Assembly: GCA_003242505.1 (NCBI GenBank) | Contig: QGUP01000105.1 | Span: 1-6,902 of the forward strand | Length of the DNA: 6,902 nt | Origin: Bacillota bacterium | Lineage (GTDB): Bacteria > Bacillota > Sulfobacillia > Symbiobacteriales > ZC4RG38 | Direction: 5' to 3' | Shown here: positions 1-4,765 of the stretch, piece after piece | Position numbering within the stretch: the first letter of the stretch is position 1 | Layout of the letters: each line of letters opens with the position of its first letter | Notes under the pieces: generated by a model | The model's input: only the letters and a program-made list of their open reading frames with translations | Told to the model about the DNA's origin: nothing | The model's database searches: none | Made by a program: the position numbers and the translations under genes

Positions 1-130
1 CACCCGCAGGGGGCAGGCCTGAGGCGGCCGGGCGGCAGGGGCCGCCGCCAGGAGAAGGGAGGGGGCGCGGCGAAGGAGCGGGGGTAAGCGGACCGGATCC
101 CTGGCCGTGGGAAAGAGCCCGGTGCCGCCG
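1..130. other. Left edge, no confident gene
   Basis: This stretch is G-rich and low in complexity. Frame 1 is open from the window edge to a TAA at 85-87 and would encode a basic, Gly/Arg-rich tail ending in KERG. Frame 2 stops earlier, at a TGA at 20-22. Either could be the last codons of a gene that begins outside the window, but the translated sequence resembles no domain I know. I see no terminator hairpin with a T-run and no promoter here. Confidence 0.3.
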
Positions 131-220
131 CCATGGCGCCCGGAGCGGAGGCCGGCCCGGCCATCGCACCGGGAGCGGAGGCCGGCCAGACCATGGCACC
201 GGGGCCGGGGAGCCGGCGCG
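131..220 (+). repeat. 30-bp tandem repeat, three units, abutting the SD of gene 1
   Basis: Three units lie head to tail at 131-160, 161-190 and 191-220. Each begins CCATgGC or CCATcGC and continues with a GGAGCGGAGGCCGGCC-like core. Units 1 and 2 match at 25 of 30 positions. Unit 3 keeps the CCATGGCACCGG start but is more diverged and slipped by one base near its end. The array stops just before the SD GGAGGT at 223-228. The ATGs inside units 1 and 3 are not in frame with gene 1, so this is probably a non-coding minisatellite in the leader. Confidence 0.7.
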
Positions 221-233
221 AGGGAGGTGGCCC

Positions 234-947
234 ATGGACAAGCAGGCAATCCGGCAGATGGTCTGGGACCGGCTGACCGAGGCCCGCCAGGCGGCCTTTC
301 CCCTGCCGGTCCACGGGCGGATTCCCAATTTTGTGGGCGCAGCGGCCGCTGCGGCCCGGCTGCGGGAGTTGCCGGAGTGGCGGCGGGCGAGGGCCGTGAA
401 GGTCAACCCCGACGCGCCCCAGCATCCGGTCCGGTTGGCGGCCATTCTGGATGGCAAGGTGCTCTACATGCCCACCCCCCGGCTGCGGGCGGGGTTTCTG
501 TGCCTCCGCCCGGAATGGGTGCCGCCGGGAAAGGAGCGGTACGCCACCAGCATCAAGGGGATGGCCGCCTTCGGCCGGGAGGTGGTCCTGGAGGAGGTGG
601 AGCCCATCGACCTGGTGGTGGCCGGCAGTGTGGCGGTGGACCCGCTGGGGGGCCGCATCGGCAAGGGCGAGGGATACAGCGACCGGGAATACGCGATCCT
701 GCGGGAACTCGGCCATCCGGAGATGCCCATCGTCACGACGGTCCACGAATTGCAGGTGCTCGATCGGGTCCCCGTCGATCCCCACGATATCCCTGTGGAC
801 ATCATCTGCACCCCCGAGCGGGTCATCCGCACCCATACCCGGTACCCCCGGCCCCAGGGCATCGACTGGAGCCGGGTGACCGACGGGGAACTTCAGGCGA
901 TGCCGCCGCTCCGCCAGCTGCTGGAGCGCCGCCTGCGGCCAAGGTAG
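234..947 (+). CDS. 5-formyltetrahydrofolate cyclo-ligase-like protein (MTHFSD type)
   Basis: The product has 237 residues and belongs to the 5-formyltetrahydrofolate cyclo-ligase superfamily. The clearest evidence is the glycine-rich GGRIGKGEGYSDREYA at residues 139-154, which corresponds to the GxRxGxGxGYxDR signature. Supporting sequences are IPNFVGA at 30-36, VKVNPDAPQ at 55-63 and LYMPTPRL at 77-84, which resemble the MTHFSD-like branch rather than the short YgfA enzymes of about 190 residues. Canonical members convert 5-formyl-THF to 5,10-methenyl-THF using ATP. Activity in the MTHFSD branch is less certain, so the substrate is left open. The protein has no signal peptide or membrane segment and should be cytosolic. 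The ATG is well supported by GGAGGT at 223-228, five bases upstream. It appears to be a single-gene unit, because the next gene starts about 300 bases away. No RNA-binding domain of the kind fused to animal MTHFSD is present. Confidence 0.85.
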   Translation: MDKQAIRQMVWDRLTEARQAAFPLPVHGRIPNFVGAAAAAARLRELPEWRRARAVKVNPDAPQHPVRLAAILDGKVLYMPTPRLRAGFLCLRPEWVPPGKERYATSIKGMAAFGREVVLEEVEPIDLVVAGSVAVDPLGGRIGKGEGYSDREYAILRELGHPEMPIVTTVHELQVLDRVPVDPHDIPVDIICTPERVIRTHTRYPRPQGIDWSRVTDGELQAMPPLRQLLERRLRPR

Positions 948-1042
948 GGCGGGCCCGGGCGGAACCGCCTCGACCGGGCGGAATCCCCTCGCTCCCGGCG
1001 GCCGTCTAATGTTTTGAGACAGACATGAACCATTTAACCCAC
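948..1042. other. Intergenic segment with AT-richer patch, possible promoter area
   Basis: After the stop of gene 1 there are GC-rich short inverted pieces (GGCGG/CCGCC, and CCGGG/CCCGG with a long loop). None has a good terminator shape, although TTTT follows at 1012-1015. From about 1007 to 1047 the base composition becomes clearly AT-richer. TTGAGA at 1014-1019 resembles a -35 box, but I find no well-spaced -10 box (CATTTA at 1031-1036 is too close). This is the only plausible promoter area for gene 2, and the call is weak. Confidence 0.25.
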
Positions 1043-1176
1043 AAATGCCTCGAGGAAAGGCAGGCGTCGGCGACCCGCGCACGTCGCGACGGTGGGTGCG
1101 CCCCTCTTCGGACTTGCCGCGAGGAAGAGCGCGCCTCTCTCCGCACCTGCCTGGAGGGAAGGCGCGCCCGGTTGAG
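1043..1176 (+). repeat. Degenerate ~33-bp tandem repeat ahead of the capA-like gene
   Basis: Four related units begin near 1043, 1079, 1111 and 1144. The best pair (1111-1143 and 1144-1176) shares a core of TGCCgcGAGGaAgaGCGCGCC versus TGCCtgGAGGgAagGCGCGCC at a spacing of exactly 33 bases. A shorter echo (GGCAGGAAGGCGAC) lies near 1196-1209. Because 33 is a multiple of three, short ORFs on both strands show matching peptide repeats, for example LRTCREEERAS then LRTCLEGRRAR. These look like a consequence of the DNA repeat, not evidence of a protein. Confidence 0.55.
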
Positions 1177-1233
1177 GCGCAGGCGCACAGGTCTGGCAGG
1201 AAGGCGACGGGCCGAAAAGCCGGAAGGTTGCCC

Positions 1234-1246
1234 GGGAGGAGGGAGG
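1234..1246 (+). promoter_or_regulatory. Strong Shine-Dalgarno for the capA-like gene
   Basis: GGGAGGAGGGAGG is the longest purine-rich anti-16S match in the leader and ends eight bases before the GTG at 1255. It decides the start I chose. The TGA of a small upstream ORF (1025-1258) overlaps that GTG as GTGA, an arrangement typical of translational coupling. The small ORF itself lacks a good SD and probably is not a gene. Confidence 0.5.
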
Positions 1247-1254
1247 CGGGCCAG

Positions 1255-3057
1255 GTGAGGGACTACACTCCACATCTCCGTGGAAGTTGGGCCCAGGCCC
1301 CGGCTCCGGCGTCTCCGGGGCGGCACCTCCGGGTCCCGCCGGCTCAACCGGCGCCATCGGCACGCCGCGGCGCTCCGGGGTCGGGGGGCCGCTTCGCGCT
1401 GCAGGAGAACCCCACCTTCTCCTCCTGGAAGACGCCCCGGCGGCGGGTGGAGCCGGACCTGCTGCCCGCGGAGCGGGTGGCCGGCTGGGCCCGGGTGGCG
1501 GCCATGGCGGCGGCGGTGGCCCTCGCCACGTGGACCGCCTGGCGCACCCTGGTGCCGCCGGTGGTGCAGGAGGTGGCAGCGGCGGTGGTCGCGGGCCTGC
1601 TGGCGCCGGGAGGGCCTGCCCGGCCCGTGCCAGGGGGTGACCCCGGCGCCGGCCCTGGACCGGGCCCGGGGCCTGGGGAGGCCGATCGGATGGCCCGCGC
1701 CGCCCGTTCTGACTCCAGCCGGGGTGCCCTGGGCCCCAGGGCAGGGGAGGCGGGTTCACCGGCCCCGGAGCCGTCCTCCCCCGGGGTAGAGACGGCCCCT
1801 GGGGCGGTCACGCTCCTCGTGGTGGGGGAGGTGGCGCCCACCCCGGAGCCTGGTCTCGCTGGCGGCTCGGGGGACCTCTCCTTCCCCTTCGGCCGGGTCG
1901 CGCCCCTGATTCGACAGGCGGACATCGCCGTGGCCCACCTCCCGGCGACCGCCTGGGCGGGGGCCGGGCCGGAGGGCCAGGGCGACCGGCTGCTTCCAGC
2001 CGTCACCGCCCTCGCCCGGGCGGGGTTCGACCTGGTTGTCTTCCCCGGTTCCCCGCCGGGGGGACACGGGTCCGACCAGATGGACACCCTCCGGCGCCTG
2101 GAGGTGGCGGCCCTCCATCCCCTGGGCGGCCCCACGGGTGCCGGGGCGCGCCCGGCCCGAACGGACCCTACCGAGGCGTCGCCCGGTGCCGAAGCGGATC
2201 CTCCCGGGATGGCAGCCCCTGCCGGAGCGGCGCCGCTGCAGGTTGTGAACCAGGGTGGGATTCGGTTCGGCCTGGTCGCCTTCCGGGACGGCCTCACCGA
2301 CCCCGGCGACTTCTCCCCGCCCGCCGCTCCCCCAGGTCCCGGGGCTGGGGCCCAGGACGTGGAGGTGTTGACCGGGGCGATCCGTTCGGCCCGGGCCGCG
2401 GCGGACGTGGTGGTGGTCCTGGTCCAGTGGGGGCCCGGGGCCGGCCCCGTCCCCGACGGCCGGCGCCGGGAACTGATGCGGCTGGCCATCGAGGCCGGTG
2501 CCGACCTCGTCCTTGGCGTCGGGCCCCAGGCGGGAGAGGCGGTGGAGTGGATCCGGGGCCGGCCGGCGGTCTACAGCCTGGGCCGCGTGGCCCCTGCCCC
2601 TGGGCCGGAGGGAGGCCACCCCGGGAGCCTGGCCCGGGTTCGGGTCCGGGCGGGAGAGGTGGACCGGGTAGAACTGGTGCGGGTGGCCCCCGCGCCGGAC
2701 GGACAGCTGGTCCTGTCGCCGGAGCCCGCCGAGGACCGGTACTGGCTGGAACTGGAGGACCGGTGGGCCCGGCTGTGGAACGGCCTTCCCGCCGCGGTGC
2801 AGAACCGGTTGACCTGGGCCGAGCGGCTTGAGGAGCCCGCCACCTGCCCGGTGGGGACGTACCGGGTGACCGAGGTCCGGCCCGATGGGATCCGGCTGGA
2901 GCGGATTGGATACGCGGCCAGCCAGTTCTGGATCACGGCCCCGGTCGATCCCGCCGGGTGCGCCCGGGTACCGCCCGCCCTGCTGGCCGACCTTCGGGAG
3001 CGGCTCACCCCCGGCAGCCCGGTCGCGGTGACCCGCCGGCCCTCCCTGTCCCGGTAA
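1255..3057 (+). CDS. Membrane-anchored CapA-like protein with altered active-site motifs
   Basis: The product has 600 residues from GTG 1255. It starts with a basic, Pro-rich tail (about 1-75), then a hydrophobic segment near 81-100 that should anchor it in the membrane, then a Gly/Pro-rich linker (about 117-183). Residues 184-445 follow the outline of the CapA/PgsA domain found in poly-gamma-glutamate and capsule proteins: LLVVGEVAPTP, FPFGRVAPLIRQADIAVAHLP, ARAGFDLVVFP, ADVVVVLVQWG, AGADLVLGVGPQ and AVYSLGRV. Family members normally have GDxM, NLE, an NNHxxDxG motif, HWG, GHHPH and SLGN. Here all of these are changed. The C-terminal part (about 486-600, two cysteines) is unrecognised. A catalytic role is therefore doubtful, and a binding or structural role at the cell surface is possible. 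The start is uncertain: 1255 has the best SD, but codon use looks coding only from about 1370. GTG 1447, GTG 1477 and ATG 1504, nearer the membrane segment, are alternatives with poorer SDs. Confidence 0.75.
   Translation: MRDYTPHLRGSWAQAPAPASPGRHLRVPPAQPAPSARRGAPGSGGRFALQENPTFSSWKTPRRRVEPDLLPAERVAGWARVAAMAAAVALATWTAWRTLVPPVVQEVAAAVVAGLLAPGGPARPVPGGDPGAGPGPGPGPGEADRMARAARSDSSRGALGPRAGEAGSPAPEPSSPGVETAPGAVTLLVVGEVAPTPEPGLAGGSGDLSFPFGRVAPLIRQADIAVAHLPATAWAGAGPEGQGDRLLPAVTALARAGFDLVVFPGSPPGGHGSDQMDTLRRLEVAALHPLGGPTGAGARPARTDPTEASPGAEADPPGMAAPAGAAPLQVVNQGGIRFGLVAFRDGLTDPGDFSPPAAPPGPGAGAQDVEVLTGAIRSARAAADVVVVLVQWGPGAGPVPDGRRRELMRLAIEAGADLVLGVGPQAGEAVEWIRGRPAVYSLGRVAPAPGPEGGHPGSLARVRVRAGEVDRVELVRVAPAPDGQLVLSPEPAEDRYWLELEDRWARLWNGLPAAVQNRLTWAERLEEPATCPVGTYRVTEVRPDGIRLERIGYAASQFWITAPVDPAGCARVPPALLADLRERLTPGSPVAVTRRPSLSR
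1403..1423 (+). other. Stem-loop before the hydrophobic segment of the capA-like gene
   Basis: AGGAGAA (1403-1409) pairs perfectly with TTCTCCT (1417-1423) around the seven-base loop CCCCACC. If the gene starts at 1447 or later, this hairpin lies in the mRNA leader. If it starts at 1255, the hairpin is inside the coding region. No T-run follows, so it is not an intrinsic terminator. Confidence 0.35.
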
Positions 3058-3073
3058 CACCGGTGGACCGGAT

Positions 3074-3087
3074 CCGGCCTGGGCCGG
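3074..3087 (+). other. GC-rich hairpin just after the capA-like gene
   Basis: CCGGCC (3074-3079) and GGCCGG (3082-3087) form a perfect short hairpin with a very tight centre, 16 bases after the stop codon. Only TTCTCG follows and not a real T-run, so it is a weak terminator candidate. Confidence 0.35.
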
Positions 3088-3113
3088 AGGTTCTCGCCTG
3101 AAATAGAGCCGCC

Positions 3114-3131
3114 ATCGGGTCCAGACCCGAT
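3114..3131 (+). other. Perfect 7-bp inverted repeat ATCGGGT/ACCCGAT
   Basis: ATCGGGT (3114-3120) and ACCCGAT (3125-3131) are exact inverted repeats around CCAG. The element sits between the capA-like gene and the oxidase gene. It could be an RNA hairpin helping to stop capA transcription or a protein-binding palindrome. The sequence alone does not decide. Confidence 0.45.
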
Positions 3132-3134
3132 AAT

Positions 3135-3171
3135 CCCCCGAGGAATACCCCCCGGGGGCCTAATACTTTTT
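3135..3171 (+). terminator. Candidate terminator of the capA-like gene
   Basis: CCCCCG (3135-3140) pairs with CGGGGG (3153-3158) over a 12-base loop. TTTTT follows at 3167-3171, eight bases after the stem, which is farther than ideal. A second small inverted repeat, CCTAA (3159-3163) with TTAGG (3170-3174), overlaps the T-run. With the two hairpins before it, this is the likeliest end of the capA-like transcript. Confidence 0.4.
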
Positions 3172-3260
3172 AGGGTGTCGTGTAGCACAAAAATAGTCCT
3201 TCCTACCGAATGACGGTCTATCTGTACAACCGCTAGTATGATTGCGAATTCATCAGTACC
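3164..3260 (+). promoter_or_regulatory. AT-rich control region and possible promoter of the oxidase gene
   Basis: This is the most AT-rich stretch in the window, close to half A+T, against about a quarter elsewhere. TATGAT at 3237-3242 matches the -10 consensus at five of six positions, but no good -35 box lies 16-19 bases upstream. ATGACG at 3210-3215 is the nearest match and is 21 bases away. The small inverted repeat ACCG-AATGA-CGGT (3205-3217) overlaps it and could be an activator or repressor site. If TATGAT is used, the oxidase mRNA has a leader of about 140 bases. Between 3261 and 3370 I see nothing specific. Confidence 0.35.
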
Positions 3261-3387
3261 TCCGGTCGTTCCACCGCTGTGCCTGCTGACCGTCGACCCT
3301 GGTGGCGGCAGACGTGGCGGTGGGACACAGCCCGACCCCGTCCTGTGGGACACCGGGCGCCGGGCAAGGTAGGGAGGATGGAAGAGA

Positions 3388-4437
3388 ATGGAGACGACGC
3401 GCCGTCACTTCCTGAAGGTCGCCGGTCTGGCCGGTGCGGGGCTCGCCACCCTGGGTCTGGCCGCCTGCGCGACCCCGTCCAAGGGGCAGAACGGTGATGC
3501 AGGTTCCGGTGGGACCAGTTCGACGGATACCCATTCGACGACCACGGGCAACGCCGGCGGCATGACCTGGCAGGAGATGGACGCCCACCACGAGGCGGGC
3601 ATCAAGGCCTTCCCGGCCCCCACCGAGGGCAAGGGCGCGCAGCCCCTGGAGCCCCGGATTGAGAACGGGGTGAAGGTCTTCGAACTGACCTGCAAGAAGG
3701 TCCAGTGGGAGGTCGAGCCGGGCAAGAAGGTGGAGGCCTGGACCTACAACGGCACCGTTCCCGGCCCGCTCATCCGGGTCACCGAGGGGGACCGGGTCCG
3801 GGTCATCGTCAAGAACGAGTTGGACGAGTCCACCGCGGTCCACTGGCACGGGGTTCTGGTGGAGAACAGCCAGGACGGCGTGCCCTTCCTCACCCAGCCG
3901 CCGATCCGCCCGGGGGAGACGTACGTCTACGAGTGGACGGCTGCCAACCCTGGCACCCACATGTACCATTCCCACCACAACTCCACCAAGCAGAACGGCA
4001 TGGGGCTCTTCGGCCCGCTCATCATCGACCCGAAGGACCCGGGGGAGCAGAACCGGTATAACGCCCAGAAGGAGTACCTGATGTTCCTCAGCGACGGGCC
4101 GCTGGGGTACCTGCTGAACGGCAAGAGTTTCCCCGCCACCGAGCCCATCGTGGCCAAGAAGGGTGAGCGGGTGCGGATCCGGATGATCAACAACGGCTTC
4201 CTGTACCATCCGATGCACCTCCACGGTCTCACCATGACCGTGGTGGAGAAGGACGGGTACCCGCTGCCGACCCCCTTCCGGTGCGATAACCTCTCCGTCG
4301 CCCCGGGCGACCGCTGGGATGTGATTGTGGAGGCCACCAACCCGGGCAAGTGGGCGTTCCACTGCCACGTCCTGACCCACGCCGAGTCCGAGATGGGGAT
4401 GTTCGGCCTGGTGACCGTCTTCATCGTCGAGGAGTAA
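3388..4437 (+). CDS. Two-domain multicopper oxidase (laccase-like), Tat-exported lipoprotein
   Basis: The product has 349 residues. The N-terminus TTRRHFLKVAG (3-13) is a twin-arginine signal. LAAC at 24-27 is a lipobox, so the protein should be exported folded and lipid-anchored at C27 on the outer face. A Ser/Thr/Gly-rich spacer follows (about 31-58). Two cupredoxin domains then carry all four copper motifs: HWHG (H152, H154), HMYHSHH (H191, H194, H196), HPMHLHG (H274, H277, H279) and HCHVLTHAESEM (H325, C326, H327, H331, M336). The type 1 copper ligands H274, C326, H331 and probably axial M336 occur only in domain 2. This fits the two-domain, small-laccase-like (type B) enzymes, which work as trimers with trinuclear sites between subunits. 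Such enzymes oxidise phenols, metals or amines and reduce O2 to water; the substrate here is unknown. Domain 1 lacks the Cys of copper nitrite reductases. AGGGAGG at 3371-3377 precedes the ATG by ten bases. The gene appears to be transcribed alone. Confidence 0.9.
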   Translation: METTRRHFLKVAGLAGAGLATLGLAACATPSKGQNGDAGSGGTSSTDTHSTTTGNAGGMTWQEMDAHHEAGIKAFPAPTEGKGAQPLEPRIENGVKVFELTCKKVQWEVEPGKKVEAWTYNGTVPGPLIRVTEGDRVRVIVKNELDESTAVHWHGVLVENSQDGVPFLTQPPIRPGETYVYEWTAANPGTHMYHSHHNSTKQNGMGLFGPLIIDPKDPGEQNRYNAQKEYLMFLSDGPLGYLLNGKSFPATEPIVAKKGERVRIRMINNGFLYHPMHLHGLTMTVVEKDGYPLPTPFRCDNLSVAPGDRWDVIVEATNPGKWAFHCHVLTHAESEMGMFGLVTVFIVEE

Positions 4438-4459
4438 GGGGGCTTTCCTCGACGAGCGA

Positions 4460-4479
4460 GCCGCCCGGGGGAGGGCGGC
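4460..4479 (+). other. GC hairpin downstream of the oxidase gene
   Basis: GCCGCCC (4460-4466) and GGGCGGC (4473-4479) form a perfect 7-bp stem with the six-base loop GGGGGA, 22 bases after the stop codon. No T-run follows. It may protect the mRNA 3' end or be incidental in such GC-rich sequence. Confidence 0.3.
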
Positions 4480-4546
4480 CTCAGCCTGGGGCTGCCGGGG
4501 CCGGCCGGGACCAGCGGCCGACGCCGGATGCCGCCCTCGCCGCCTC

Positions 4547-4571
4547 GTCCGGGCCAGACGTCCGGGCCAGA
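4547..4571 (+). repeat. 12-bp direct repeat GTCCGGGCCAGA
   Basis: GTCCGGGCCAGA occurs at 4547-4558 and again at 4560-4571, one base apart, just ahead of the terminator stem. It is a short exact duplication with no known role. Confidence 0.6.
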
Positions 4572-4580
4572 GCTACCAGG

Positions 4581-4618
4581 AGCCGGAGCGGACAGCGACC
4601 CTGTCCGCTCCGGCTTTT
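4581..4618 (+). terminator. Strong intrinsic terminator after the oxidase gene
   Basis: AGCCGGAGCGGACAG (4581-4595) pairs perfectly with CTGTCCGCTCCGGCT (4601-4615) over the loop CGACC, giving a 15-bp stem that runs directly into TTTT (4615-4618). This is the clearest terminator in the window. It separates the oxidase transcript from the glycosidase gene, though it lies about 140 bases after the oxidase stop codon. Confidence 0.85.
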
Positions 4619-4704
4619 GGCGCGCACGGGCCGCTTCGCCCGAAACGGACCGGGCACCGCCTCCGTCTCATACGTGAACGGAGATTTTTCGTGTTTGTAA
4701 CGGT

Positions 4705-4733
4705 CTCACATAACCTGTTAGCCGTGGTATCAT
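4705..4733 (+). promoter_or_regulatory. Sigma-A-type promoter with extended -10 for the glycosidase gene
   Basis: CTCACA at 4705-4710 (four of six bases of TTGACA) and TATCAT at 4728-4733 (five of six of TATAAT) are exactly 17 bases apart. TGG directly before the -10 box makes an extended -10 element. Transcription would begin near 4740, giving a leader of about 25 bases. TACAAT at 4734-4739 is an alternative -10 box without a good -35. The palindrome TAAC-CT-GTTA (4711-4720) fills the spacer and could be an operator. Confidence 0.5.
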
Positions 4734-4752
4734 TACAATACGTACTACTACT

Positions 4753-4760
4753 GGGAGGAA
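4753..4760 (+). promoter_or_regulatory. Shine-Dalgarno deciding the GTG 4766 start
   Basis: GGGAGGAA ends five bases before GTG 4766. This start gives a textbook lipoprotein signal. The longer frame from GTG 4691 has a GGAG at 4680-4683, but it would place the start upstream of the likely promoter -10 and bury the signal peptide. Confidence 0.7.
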
Positions 4761-4765
4761 CTAGG

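Noticed and set aside
107..1009. 300-codon + frame overlapping the folate-ligase-like gene
   Set aside because: It translates to Arg/Pro/Gly low complexity and overlaps a well-supported gene in another frame. Lack of stops is expected at this GC.
1756..3060. 434-codon open frame on the - strand opposite the capA-like gene
   Set aside because: It is rich in Gly, Pro, Arg and His without domain motifs, as expected for the antisense of a high-GC gene. The + frame shows CapA-like strand order.
3164..3260. Possible promoter on the - strand or a divergent gene
   Set aside because: TTGTAC on the - strand has no good -10 partner at normal spacing, and the only target would be antisense to the capA-like gene.
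3238..3372. Short + ORF of 44 codons ahead of the oxidase gene
   Set aside because: It has no Shine-Dalgarno, its ATG lies within the likely -10 box, and its Pro/Gly-rich product has no signal or motif.
3253..4380. 375-codon - frame opposite the multicopper oxidase
   Set aside because: It is the antisense of a confidently identified enzyme and no domain is seen.
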